Shown here: positions 47,470 to 58,007 of the stretch, piece by piece
Layout: each line of letters opens with the position of its first letter
How positions within the stretch are numbered: position 1 is the first letter of the stretch
DNA from: Pleurodeles waltl
Taxonomy: Eukaryota; Chordata; Amphibia; Caudata; Salamandridae
Assembly (NCBI RefSeq): GCF_031143425.1
Contig: NC_090443.1
Coordinates: 1,058,082,423-1,058,146,422 of the forward strand
DNA length: 64,000 bases
Direction of reading: 5' to 3'
Notes under the pieces: generated by a model
Databases searched by the model: none
What the model was told of the DNA's origin: nothing
What the model saw: the letters and a program-made list of their open reading frames with translations, nothing else
Program-made: the position numbers and the translations under genes

Positions 47470-47844
47470 TAATTTCCCAGGTTGTATTACACGTGGTAGG
47501 GCGCCTTCAAACCAGTTGTGATGCTCCTGATAAGTGAGCGGTATTTCATGATACTGGTATGCTTGGTACCGTAAGAGTACATTTGCAATTCTGTCTGTGT
47601 GGAATGTGAATTAAGTGTTGTCTTCCTTAGGAAATTGAACCCAGGAATAAAATGTTTCTGTTTGGTAAGCTTCACTAACTTCCACTATGAATGTAACATC
47701 CCCTCCCTCTTCTCTTAAGCCATGCGCTACTAGGTGTAGAGATAGTGCTTGTCTAGCATTCTCGAGAATTTCTATGGTGTTAGCCATGTTACGAAATGGG
47801 TAAGAGAGATGGAAGACCAAGTGGGGAAAAAAGTCCTTTTAATG

Positions 47845-48198
47845 TTAGGTCTGTTCCCAAACAATAGATTACAAGGCATGCATGGGACGGTATTTTATGT
47901 AAACAATTCCCTCGGAGGAGTGACAAGGGAAAGTACCTATACTGAACACCTACAGTTTGTTTATCTTTGTCACTTGATATTGACGCCTTAGTGCGGTGGC
48001 ACTGATAACGTGAAACTAATACATTGGCCTAACTAGAAACAATGAAGCCATCTTGGAAACATATAGTTAAATAATTGAGCTAAAACAGAGCAAGCTAAGT
48101 AGGGTAAAAGTCACTAGGTGATGGGGGCACAAGTCCGCAAGGCAGAAGGCTAAGCTAACTCCTGTATCCCATTAAACAAGATAGGATTCACCACTGCA
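47845..48198 (-). repeat. FV3 5' LTR, lacking its U5 side
   Basis: On the minus strand it starts tgcagtggtgaatcc at 48198 next to the GTTT duplication and matches the first ~330 bp of the 3' LTR. Homology stops at about 47848, only ~60 bp before the gag ATG. The last ~690 bp of the LTR and any primer-binding site are therefore missing, apparently deleted. Confidence 0.75.
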
Positions 48199-48202
48199 GT
48201 TT

Positions 48203-50231
48203 GGTGTCAAACATGTTGGAATCATACATCAAGGCTTTTGCAAGCATTGGTTGTATGATTCCATGCATTCTGGGGGCTCCTTAGAGAACCCCCAGTATTG
48301 CCATTACAGCCTTCTGAGGTTTTCCAGGCAGCCCCAGCTGCTGCCAACTTACAGACAGGTTTATATCCTCCTATTGATTGAGAAGCTTGAGCTCAGGAAG
48401 GCAGAACAAGGGATTTCCTTTGAGAGAGGGGTGTTGCACCCTCTCCCTTTGGAAATAGGCATTACAGGCTTGGGAGGGGTAGCCTCCCCAAGCCACTGGC
48501 AATGCTTCGAAGGGCACATTTGGTGCATTCCTAGCATAAACTAGTCTGCACAGGTTCAGGGACACCCAGTCCCTGCTCTGGCATGAAACTGGATAAAGGA
48601 AAGGGGAGTGACCACTCCCCTGCCCATCACCACCCCAGGGGTGGTGCCCAGAGCTCCTCCAGAGGGTCCCTGGGTTTTGCCATCTTGGATTCCAAGTTGG
48701 CAGGGAACTCTGGGAACATCTTAGTGGCCAGTGCCAGCAGGTGATGTCATAGCCCTCCCCTGATAGGTGCTTATCTGTTTAGCTGACCAATCCCCCTATC
48801 AGGGCTAGGGTCTCTCCTTTGGGTGGTTCTGCAGATTCGGATCGCAAGACTCTAGGAGGAATCCTCTGTATCCTTTGCTTCACCTTCTCACCAAAGAAAC
48901 TGCAGCTAGACCCTCCAGGAACTCTACAAACTGCAACAAAGAAGCAAGACGCCTTTTGCAACATTGTATCTTCAGCTCCTGCCAGCAACTGCAACTATTT
49001 CCCGATCATGCATCCTCTGTAGACAGCCTGTCTTCATTGTACACCAGAAGAGCGAAGGAATATCCCTTGGGGTGAAGGAGTCACTCCCCTGCTTCAGCAG
49101 GCACCTACTGCGATGACGATCAGGTGCGTGGGGCCCCTCTCTTGCTGAGCTGCATGAATCCTGCATCACAGGCGGTGGACTGAAGTGGTCCCGATGGTCG
49201 TGACATCCTACTGTCCAACTTTGGTAGAGGTAAGAGCGTGTCTCCCCATGCAAGACAGTACCCCCGTGCACCGCATCTTTTACAGTTGCCAAGGCTTTTT
49301 GGCATTTTTCCACAAGGTTCTTCATGCACCTTGTAGTTCCGGCCCCCAGCACTCTATCCTGCAATGCACAGCTTCCTCAGTGGTCCTCCGGCGACGTGGG
49401 AGCCTTTCTCGTAGCGTAAAACTTCTTTCTCCCTGTGCTGTGGGACTCCTGTGCACACTGCCTGGCTTCTGTGGGCTCTCTGAGATGTTGAGAGCCCCCT
49501 CTGACTACCCTTCATGGGTAGAGTCCACCTGCTCCTCCCTGGTTCCGGGCAGCGCCATTTCCGGCAACTGCAAGCTTTGCGTGTGCCAAGGCTTGTTGGC
49601 GGACTACAGCGACGCAAACCAGACTGCAATCTTCCATCCAGCGTGGGACAATATTTGCACCAACCAGGAACCCAACTCAGTTTTCTTGGGTGCAGTACTG
49701 ACTGGTGTTCTTCACCGATGGTTCTTCTTTTGCACCTTCATCCAGGAGCTCCTGTTCTCCCTGGACTCTTCTGTGCTTCTTGGACTTGGTCCCCTTCTTC
49801 CACAGGTCTTCAGGTCCAGGAATCCACTGTTGGCGTCTCTTCTGGTTCTTGTATAATCTTCTTTCTCGTGTTCTTGTGTGTTCTAGGAAAGTTACTGTGT
49901 TTTACTCCTGCTTTCCTGGGCACTGGGGTGGGTTCTAGTGCTTACCTTTTTGGTTTTCTAGTACTACCAGCGCCCCTCTACACACTACACTTGCCTAGGT
50001 GGGAAACCGACTTTCGCATTCCACTTTCTTAGTAAATGGTTTGTGCTCCCCCAGGCCCATTTATAACTATTGTGATTTTCACTAATTGGACTGTTTTCTA
50101 TTTTTACACCTGTTTCTGCATACCAGTGTATATAATTTATGTATTACTTACCTCCTAAGGGAGTATAACCTCTATGGTATTTTTCATATTTGTGTCACCA
50201 AATAAAGATCTTTATTTTTGTAACACTGAGA
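48203..50231 (+). repeat. LTR-like element C, 3' part
   Basis: It continues element C from the FV3 insertion site: ggtgtcaaacatg here follows ggtatgttt of the 5' part. It aligns with A from about 37870 to 39930, including the poly(A) hairpin (aaataaagatctttattt near 50200) and gtaacactgag, where Harbinger H2 begins. The last ~200 bp of the repeat are not in the window and should lie beyond H2/FV2. Confidence 0.75.
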
Positions 50232-50829
50232 TGGTCAATACAACATTAGCGGTAAAAGCCGCTTACTGCCGTGCAGAAGAGCGCCAACACACCGCAGCGG
50301 AATTCCGCCACAACCATTATGACCCACAGCTCGGAATCCACCAAAATCCAGACACCCACACAAGTCCGCCACACCAAAGGTCAGTGATAAACTGGTGATA
50401 ACAAAACCTCCACCGTCACGTCAACAGGAATACGCCCACACTATCACGACCCACGAATCCATGCAGCGGTCTTTCAACTGCGGTATTCCATTGCCCATCG
50501 CGCCCATCGCGCCCATCGCGCTCAAAATACACACACATTTAGAAAACACATCCACATTGGACAATTCAAAATACACACACCTGATACACATACACACACC
50601 ACCCCCACACATCCAATACAATATAAAACACACACCCACATCACCCACAAACCCTTACATCAACAATTGCGACAGAAGGCCAGAGAGAGACACCACCAGA
50701 AGGAACAATAGCATCCACAGGCACCCTACACCATCACTCACAACATCCAAGCACCTCACACAACACACCTCTAAATATCACCCCACACATCACAACACAC
50801 ACCACCCCACACATCACCCACACCACCCT

Positions 50830-52356
50830 ATGGCCCTGCAAAGACACCCCAAGTTCTCTGAGGAGGAGCTCAGGGTCATGGTGTAGGAAATCATCCGGGT
50901 AGAGCCACAGCTATTCGGATCACAGGTGCAGCACACCACCATAGCTAGGAAGATGGAGCTATGGCGAAGAATGGTGGACAGGGTCAACGCAGTGGGACAG
51001 CACCCAAGAACATGGGATGACATCAGGAAGAGGTGGAACGGCCTACGGGGGAAGGTGCGTTCTGTGATCTCAAGACACCACCTTGTGGTTCAGAGGACTG
51101 GCGGCGGACCCCCACCTCCTCCCCCAGAACTCACTACATGGGAGGAGCAGGTCTTGGCTATACTGCATCCTGAGGGCCTCGCAGGAGTAGCTGGAGGAAT
51201 GGACTCTGGTAAGGCAAATCTTTCACTACTTCATCCCCCACCCACCTACCTGCTATCACATACCCCCACCCTCGCCCTCACCCCCTTCACTCCAAATCCT
51301 CACGTATGTCCCAATATCAGAAACCACACATCCCAAACCCAAGCCTTGCATGTAACACCAAAGCATGGACACCCATCACCAAAGCATGTCCACTGCACAT
51401 ACCCATACAGCCCCATAAACCATTATCACACAAGGTCCTACACAGGAATGCAAGCACTGGGGTACAGGGTCACCCACCCATTGCACACCATGGCACTCAC
51501 AGATGCAATAATCATGCCTTTACACCCCTGCAGGTCCCCTACCCAATGTCACCGGACAGGAGGGTCCAGACATGTCCACTCCACCCACAGAAGAGGCCCA
51601 CAGTGATGACGGCAGCTCTGTCCAACTGGATCTAGATGACCAGCCCGGCCCAACTGGGACCTCGGGACAGTCGGTTCTCCTTACACTGGCACAGGCATCT
51701 ACAGAGCTCCCCCTTCTGCGAACACCAGCACAGCACCCACCCAGCGGGCCCATCCCTCTGTCCCCAGGACACGTCAATCAGCAGTGTGTCCACCACTACA
51801 GGGAACCCAGGCTAACCCACCACCCCAACAACACCAGGGGCCTGGGGACAGTGGCAGTAGGCACACGGTTCAGGGGACAGAGGCCCAGGAACACAGGGGA
51901 ACTGGGAGGGCTGCTGTGCGACAGGGGGAGGACAGGCCCAGGGAACCCACTCTCCACTAGGCCCTCTCCAACATCATGGAAGCCTACCACCATTCCCAGG
52001 AGACGTTGGCAACAGTACTGGCCAAGTTTCAGGAGACCCAGCGGCTGCAGGAGGAACACTATCTGGGCTTCAGGGAGGAACTCATATCCATCAATTCCAC
52101 CCTGGGCACCATTGTAGGGGTGCTGAAGGAACTCGTCAACACCAGGAGGGACACTGTGGCACAACAAGGGGCCCCTGACACTAGCCTGGACGATGAACTG
52201 CCCACCACCTCCGCCGGCGCTAGTGGACAGGAGGCACCGCCACAGGACCACGACACCAGCACCCCACCCCCTGCAGATGGAGAACCACCCTGCAAGCAGT
52301 CCCTGAGATCAAGTACAAAGACAGAGAACAATGCCAAGACCCCCGCCAAGAAATGA
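50830..52356 (+). pseudogene. H2 first Myb/SANT-like gene (two exons)
   Basis: Exon 1 from the ATG at 50830 (MALQRHPKFSEEELRVMV) is broken by a TAG at 50884 where H1 has Glu. It then continues in frame with ARKMELWRRMVDRVNAVG and DDIRKRWNGLRGKVRSVI and ends at a donor at 51208/51209. The 325-bp intron (51209-51533) ends in ccctgcag. Exon 2 (51534-52356) begins with an acidic, Pro-rich segment (TEEAHSDDGSSVQLDLDDQ), shifts frame near 51960, and ends in a coiled-coil-like part (ETQRLQEEHYLGFREELIS) and a Lys-rich tail (KTENNAKTPAKK). Only one nonsense and one frameshift separate it from function. Confidence 0.75.
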
Positions 52357-52834
52357 GACCACCCTGAATGTCATCCTTCTGTCCCACTTTGTCACCCTGT
52401 CCATCCTTAAACTGCCCAGCTCCACTTCCTATGCCCCTTTGGACAATGCACCTGTGGGACTAATAGACTGGACTCTGCCATGGACATTCCTCCACCATCA
52501 CCCCTGACAATTTTACAACCCCCTCCACTATTTAGCACTTAAATAAACACCCTTGAATCACCAAGCAATCTGGAGTCAGTCTGTGCTTTCACAAATGTGC
52601 ATTTGCAATAACTGAGGGAAATAGCAATGTCCATTGTATTGTCAACATACCTATGTCACACAGCTCTAGTCCATGCGGAAACAAAGCAGATGTCATACAG
52701 TGGGACCCACATCTGTGAAATCGTAAGGGAAAATGACAACTCAGTGACCATACCCTGGGTGAAAATGACAGACAGATGAGAGGTAATAGAATTAAATCAG
52801 ATGTAGCAGGCAGTGTTGTCTTCTCACCTGTGTC

Positions 52835-53995
52835 TCACTGGAAGTATTGCTGGATCACTGTGTTCCTGTTGTCTATGTCCTCTTCTTCTGCTTCCTCGTC
52901 TTCACTGTCCACAGGCTCCACAGCTGCCACAACACCTCCATCTGGACCATCCTCCTGCAGAAAAGGCACCTGTCGTTGCAAAGCCAAGTTGTGAAGCATA
53001 CAGCAGGCCACGATGCTCTGGCACACCTTCCTTGGTGAGTAGAATAGGGAGCCACCTGTCATATGGAGGTCCCAGAATCTGGCCTTCAGGAGGCCGAAGG
53101 TCCTCTCTATAATCCTCCTAGTTCGCCCATGGGCCTCACTGTAGCGTTCCTCTGCCCTTGTCCTGAGAATCCTCACAGGGGTCAGTAGCCATGACAGGTT
53201 GAGGTAACCAGAGTCACCTGCAAATGGCGAGGGACAACTGTTAGACACACACTAACTCATTGGGACACCCCCAGACACCTATTCACACTGTATGGGGTCC
53301 ATGTCCTCACCTAATAGCCACACACGGTGCCTCTGGAGTTGCCCCATCACATAAGGGATGCTGCTATTCCTCAGAATGTAAGCATCATGCACTGAGCCAG
53401 GAAATTTGGCATTCACATGGGAGATGTACTGGTCGGGCAAACACACCATCTGCACATTCATCGAATGGTAACTCTTCCGGTTTCCGTACACCTGTTCACT
53501 CCTGTGTGGGGGGACTAAGGCCACATGTGTCCCATCAATGGCACCTATGATGTTGGGGATATGTCCCAGGGCATAGAAGTCACCTTTCACTGTGGGCAAA
53601 TCCTCCACCTGAGGGAAAACGATGTAGCTCCGCATGTGTTTCAGCAGGGCAGACAACACTCTGGACAGCACGTTGGAAAACATAGGCTGGGACATCCCTG
53701 ATGCTATAGCCACTGTTGTTTGGAGTACTGACAGGACCTGCACTAGAGGGGGGATTCCTGTGGGATGGCGGATAGCTGACATTAGGTCTGGCTCCAACTG
53801 GGCACACAGTTCCAGGATTGTGGTACGATCAAGTCTGTAGGTGATGATCACATGTCGCTCGTCCATTGTCATTGTCAACAGGTCCACCAGTGGTCTGTAC
53901 ACCGGAGGATGCTGCCATCTCCTCACCAGCAGAGAGTCAACCAACTCTGAGGTACGCAAACACAACTTAATCGGAAAATGTCTGCAAATCGACAT
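52835..53995 (-). CDS. H2 PIF/Harbinger transposase, open through one intron
   Basis: Exon 1 is 53995-53311 and exon 2 is 53217-52835, joined over a 93-bp intron with gtgagg donor and tttgcag acceptor. The joined frame is open for 355 codons. Motifs are YRPLVDLLTM, TTVAIASGMSQPMFSNVL, GAIDGTHVALVPP (Asp 1), GSVHDAYILRNSS (Asp 2) and RRIIERTFGLLKARF (Glu), then a Glu/Asp-rich tail (DSEDEEAEEEDIDNRN). Relative to H1 it lacks a few residues before TTVAIASG. The ATG at 53995 follows the H1 exon but may not be the true start, since an upstream exon is likely. It cuts and pastes the element; partner Myb proteins are probably needed. Confidence 0.8.
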
Positions 53996-54354
53996 ATGGC
54001 TGTATTAGTGTTTAAGCAAGGCCTAGATATGTGTGACGCAGTCCAAAATAATGCCATGTGGGCCCCTGAAATGGTGGCTGCCTGACCTGTAAAGTGGGAC
54101 AAGGGGATATGAGGTAACTGCGCTGGCGTTGTACACCGTTGCGGTAGGCGGTAGAAGACTGCGGCGCAATCCTGAATTGGTTAACATTGGACCCTATGGG
54201 TCCCAGGAGCCAATGACGATGTACGCCAGCGGTGATGGTACGCACCGCCGCGGACGTGACACCATTTTCTCTCTGTTCAATCACTTGATACCTGATCTTC
54301 GACAGGAGAGGACCTACACTGCAAGTGCTGCTGTGACCTCAATCTGAAAGAGAC

Positions 54355-55325
54355 TGTCGCGTAGGCTCTCATTTTCCTAATGAGACTACTAAATTTTGAG
54401 CGGCAAGATTGTTCACAGTGTGGGGGACTAAGTCTGACCCACGGTGAAGGACCCTTGTCACTCTAAATTCAGGTTTTGCTCCGGCTAACTAGCAGTGCCT
54501 CATCTCTCCCAAATGGGAGAGACAATTGGGCAGCCAAGCGCATGACATCTTAGCACTTCCCAGGGAAGTCGTGGTCACTCAGGTCACAACCGGTTCTCTC
54601 ATACACAGTACGGTCTCATATATAAATGACAAAGGCAGTTTAAGTTTTAAAGATTGGTTTAATAAAAGGACTGCATTTTAGATAGCAAAGCGAGAGCTGC
54701 AATAACCAGAACTACACAACACAGTAGGATTAAAATAGTAACGATGAGAGTGAAGCACAAGAATAAGGCTATCATAGTGCCGCTAGGTTATTTTCTCTCT
54801 AAGTTATATTTCGAGCACAGCATGCGAAGCTCTAAGCCTGCCTTTCAGGTTCCCCTGGGAGGACATCAACCCTCATACCTGAGCAAAGGCCTGTAATCTG
54901 CATCAGCATCTGCAACGGGGCAGTCAGCATCTAGTTGTAGGTTCCTGGCCGGAATCTCCCTCTTGACCTGTACTAGGACTAGGAAGTGTTTTTGAACTAA
55001 CACGCAGTTGTTCTGAGAAAATGTCCCTACGTAAGGATGTGTATTTTCTATGAATACTGGAGACTAAACTTCTACCTTGTTTACCGGCAATGTACCAGAC
55101 TGTAACCTTGACTGAAGCACAGGGCGATCAAGAATGCATTATTTGAGAACACAGTGCAGAACTAAGCTAAACAATGCGATAGAAGAAATGAAAACAAGAC
55201 CGTAAAGCTGGTTATTGTAAAATAACAGTACGAAGTTGAATAAAATATATCTAGGGCAAAGTGCACAGCGGCCTAGTATGCTAAACTAACGTGCATGAAG
55301 CTATATTAAAAATGGCTACACTACA
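54355..55325 (-). repeat. FV2 3' LTR (971 bp)
   Basis: On the minus strand it begins tgtagtgtagcc directly after the purine tract (rc of 55326-55336, ccctccccttg) and ends tacgcgaca. It is colinear with the FV1 LTR. TG...CA ends are present. Scattered substitutions and small indels separate the two LTRs, so they come from different integrations. Confidence 0.8.
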
Positions 55326-55510
55326 CCCTCCCCTTGTCGGTAGAAAGTGGTTTAAGCCTAAGCTAAAATGCCCTAAGGAAAATATATGTAAAACCCTACT
55401 TAATTTTAACAAGTCGGTGACACACAAGCATACTATTTGGTAATTTGAAAAAGAGCATGCAGCCAAAAAACAGAATTTAAAGGAAAATGTCAATTTAGGA
55501 CCGTTCCAAA

Positions 55511-56005
55511 TCAAGCATCAGTCTTGGAAAGCAGGGGATGCTCCACCTCGGCAGATGACAAAACCAGTAAATCCATGCCAAAAACTATCAAGGAGCAGGT
55601 GTGTTCCATAGCCCCAGCATCAACCAAGGCGGCATCCTGTGCAGTGCCTGTGAACGAGTGAATGGTAACTTCCTCCAGGAATGGTAGCTCGTAATCGGCT
55701 TCTCTGAGCAAACGCAGCCGCAGCGCGCATGTCTGGTAATAAACCCTCAATGAGAACATCAACAGATCAGCATCAATCACTGAGGGGCGTTGCTGTGAGA
55801 GACAAACTTCTAGTGCCTGTTCAAAAGAGCACCAATGGCACCGAAACATGGGCTGCACACAATCCAAAACCGTTTTGAATGACAGAGACCAGTCACACCC
55901 CAAATGTTCCAGGAGTGTTGCTCCAAAGTGCTGCATCATGCGTTCACAACACAGCTGCGCTGATGGGATCGCCCTCATTTGTCCTTGTTGCGGCGGGACA
56001 GCCAT
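55511..56005 (-). CDS. FV2 accessory ORF behind env, intact, 164 aa
   Basis: An ATG at 56005 (MAVPPQQGQMRAIPS) overlaps the last ~30 bases of env in another frame, and the ORF stays open to 55511. The protein is mixed alpha-like, with a Leu/Cys-rich middle (WSLSFKTVLDCVQPMFRC, SLRVYYQTCALRLRLL) and an acidic C-terminal third (LPFLEEVTIHSFTG, DLLVLSSAEVEHPLL). I see no signal peptide, membrane segment or zinc-finger pattern. The position matches the foamy-virus regulatory genes (transactivator and Bet), but I recognise no sequence similarity. FV1 keeps a broken copy at 12529-13016, and FV3 keeps only its start (about 25598-25530). The acidic tail could fit a transactivator; that is inference. 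Confidence 0.75.
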   Translation of the reverse strand: MAVPPQQGQMRAIPSAQLCCERMMQHFGATLLEHLGCDWSLSFKTVLDCVQPMFRCHWCSFEQALEVCLSQQRPSVIDADLLMFSLRVYYQTCALRLRLLREADYELPFLEEVTIHSFTGTAQDAALVDAGAMEHTCSLIVFGMDLLVLSSAEVEHPLLSKTDA

Positions 56006-56122
56006 TGCGGAAAAACAAACAGCAACAGCAAAATGCCGGCTAACAAAGCCAAAGTTATCGGAAATCCCCCAAAAATGCTTCCGAAAATTGAATGAATAGC
56101 CGAAGATATTAAACCGAATATG

Positions 56123-56134
56123 GAGGAAAAGGTG
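56123..56134. repeat. 12-bp target-site duplication of the LINE
   Basis: gaggaaaaggtg occurs here and again at 61768-61779, immediately outside the LINE. The same stretch is present once in FV1 env. Joining the outer sides restores continuous env homology. Confidence 0.9.
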
Positions 56135-56578
56135 GGGGGACGCGCGCGGGAGGAGCACACCAGTTCTGGGACTGGCAAAGGCATCAGCTGTGGAAAGGGG
56201 GAGGGATCCAGTCCCCCTCTAAAAACTTTGCAGTGCCCGCTTCGCGGGACGCGTGTGGGAGGAGCACACCAGTTCTGGGACTGGCACAGGCATCAGCTGT
56301 GGAAAGGGGGCGGGACCCAGTCCCCCTTTAAAAACTTTGCAGCGCGCCCGATTCGCGGGATGCGCACAGGAGGAGCACACCAGTTCTGGGACCGGCACAG
56401 GCATCAGCTGTGGAAAGGGGGCAGGACCCAGTCCCCCTTTAAAAACTTTGCAGCGCGCCCGCTTCGCGGGACACGCGCGGGAGGAGCACACCAGTTCTGG
56501 GACCGGCACAGGCATCAGCTGTGGAAAGGGGGCGGGACCCAGTCCCCCTTTAAAAACTTTGCAGCGCCCGCTACGCCC
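56135..56578 (+). repeat. Four ~111-bp tandem monomers at LINE 5' end
   Basis: Units start at about 56137, 56246, 56357 and 56468, each beginning gggacgcgc- or gggatgcgc-like, containing aggagcacaccagttctggg and catcagctgtggaaaggggg, and ending aaaaactttgcagcgcccgc. They are GC-rich with CpG. By analogy with monomeric L1 promoters, each unit may hold promoter elements; this is inferred from position only. Confidence 0.9.
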
Positions 56579-56676
56579 GTCAGCGCCCGGAAGAGGCCGA
56601 GCTGGGCCACTTCCCTTAATTTTTATTTTTTCTGCTGTGTTCCTTAGTGGTGCTGAGTGAGCTTCTTGCACTCAGC

Positions 56677-57932
56677 ATGGGAAAGCGTAAGGTGCGCTCC
56701 AGCCCCGACCCAGGCCTAGCCAAGTCTAAAACTTCTAAATCCAATAGAGCAACACAAATTCACTCTAATTGAGTCTCTAGAGAAATCGACAATTTAATCG
56801 AGGAAGTGGAATCTATCCTCAAGGAAAAAGAGGGTAATGCTCGTAAGAGGTTGAAACCCGGAACCTTATTGCCGTTCTTAACAACAGGATCTAACACTAC
56901 TACTGATGTTCAGCCCTCGACAATTTCAGTCCAAGCTCTTGTTTCCTCTAGTTTGACTTGTTCGACTTATTCTCCTCCTTTGCCTGACTTTGTTGCCAAT
57001 TCGGATGCAACTTCTTTTGACCCTATCCTTAATGGGATTCCCTGCACAAATCGTTCTCTGTCCTGGATCAACCAGACTTGGCGGGTGCCAAACAGTTTCC
57101 GTCTCCTGTGTTTCCTAACCCTAATTGCGACTCTCCCAGAGAAGACGTTCTAGCAATGGTTTCTAGCCTTAAACGTGAAGTTGGGGAGCTGAAGGGCCTA
57201 CTGTTTGAGGTCCTTAAGCTCCTCAAAAAATCAGATCCAATCCCTCAGTGCACTTCTATTCTAGTGCCAGCTCAATCTTCTCGTCCTTCGGTTTCTGTTG
57301 CACTGCCAGTAGCCTCTCCACTGCTTCGGGAATTCAACAAGTGCCCCACTTATAGGACACATTATGGAAATGATCCGGCCCCACTGCAAGGGAATTTGAT
57401 ATCTTCCCTTTCCAACTCTGAACAGTTTGTGGCCCAGTCTACCCACACGCCCAATCAAAACTGTATCTATATGTGTAATGTCCCCCCTCTTATGTCTCAC
57501 ATGAGGGAAGCTACTTCCTCTCTTATCAATAAGGTGTTGCAATGGATCCGCCACGTTAGGGGCTGTGGCTCTATTATCCACGCTGATATCGTTTCTGCCT
57601 CACGTGTGCGTGATTGTTTGGATGGGCGGGACATTATTAAACTCAATCTTGTTAGCCCCGCTTTAGTTACGGGGCTTCTGCAGATGGAAGCTCGCAACCT
57701 GCTAAGAACGGACTCTGACATATTTTTTAGAGAGAGTGTGCCCATTATGGGAAACAAGATCCTGCCCTCTCGTCTACTTGAGGTTAAGACAACTCCTCCT
57801 AATGTTCCTGTTTCTGTTGCCCACTCCGTTTTCTCGTCTTTTCGTGCTGATGGGGTTACCTTGGCCCGCAATCCTAAAGATGCCAATACCCGAGACTCTG
57901 TTCCTCTGGGGGACACATCCGCTGTGGATTGA
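56677..57932 (+). pseudogene. LINE ORF1
   Basis: An ATG at 56677 (MGKRKVRSSPDPGLAKSKT) starts a basic N-terminus. A TGA at 56770 breaks it, and the frame continues (EIDNLIEEVESILKEKEGN) to about 57100, where a frameshift moves to the frame ending at 57932. That part has a leucine-rich coiled coil (MVSSLKREVGELKGLLFEVLK, about 57160-57225) and a C-terminal domain (CIYMCNVPPLMSHMREATSS to RLLEVK) that may be RRM-like. It would bind the element RNA. Confidence 0.6.
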
Positions 57933-58007
57933 CTACGCTTCCCCAATCCTTGTAAACGTAGCGATCCACACGCCCAGGCTGCGTCACTCGAAAGAGCTTC
58001 ACTCGGC

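Larger units (their letters stand above)
42750..47787 (-). pseudogene. gag: FV3 gag, split by hairpin MITE and element B
   Basis: The ATG at 47787 opens MANTIEILENARQALSLHLV, the presumed Gag start, and the frame runs to about 47611 before frameshifts. After the 43897-47469 insertion the gene continues near 43890 (GPTWPMFATYTPHSG) through a degraded middle to ALDLGD-like sequence at about 43380, where it aligns with the FV1 gag tail. A Lys/Arg/Gln-rich C-terminus without zinc knuckles lies at 43190-42998. It formed the capsid; it is now dead. Confidence 0.65.
23354..48198 (-). mobile_element. Foamy-like endogenous retrovirus FV3, provirus with nested insertions
   Basis: Read on the minus strand: partial 5' LTR (48198-47845), gag (47787 to ~42750, interrupted), pol (~42700-36640, interrupted), env (36633-34733 and 26784-25598), accessory remnant (to ~25530) and 3' LTR (24380-23354). 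The bases GTTT lie on both sides (23350-23353 and 48199-48202). A 4-bp duplication fits spumavirus integration, and the flanks join into continuous element C. Its proteins differ clearly from FV1/FV2, so it is a separate lineage. About 15 kb of later insertions lie inside it. Confidence 0.85.
50232..54354. mobile_element. PIF/Harbinger transposon H2 (truncated by FV2)
   Basis: The left terminus (about 50232) is a decayed version of the H1 terminus (aacattagcggtaaaagccgc against gacattggcggtaaatgccgc). Genes follow the H1 order in mirror orientation: Myb/SANT-like gene plus strand, transposase minus strand, tail to tail. After the transposase, 54050-54350 is homologous to the H1 interval leading up to the second Myb-like gene. 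It breaks off at the FV2 LTR a few bases before where that gene's ATG would be. H2 is thus probably a three-gene element whose other end lies outside the window. Confidence 0.75.

Noticed and set aside
47787..47850. Search for a foamy-virus tRNA primer-binding site next to the FV3 5' LTR
   Set aside because: No stretch matching a tRNA 3' end (tggcgc- or tggt-like) was found. The region appears deleted.
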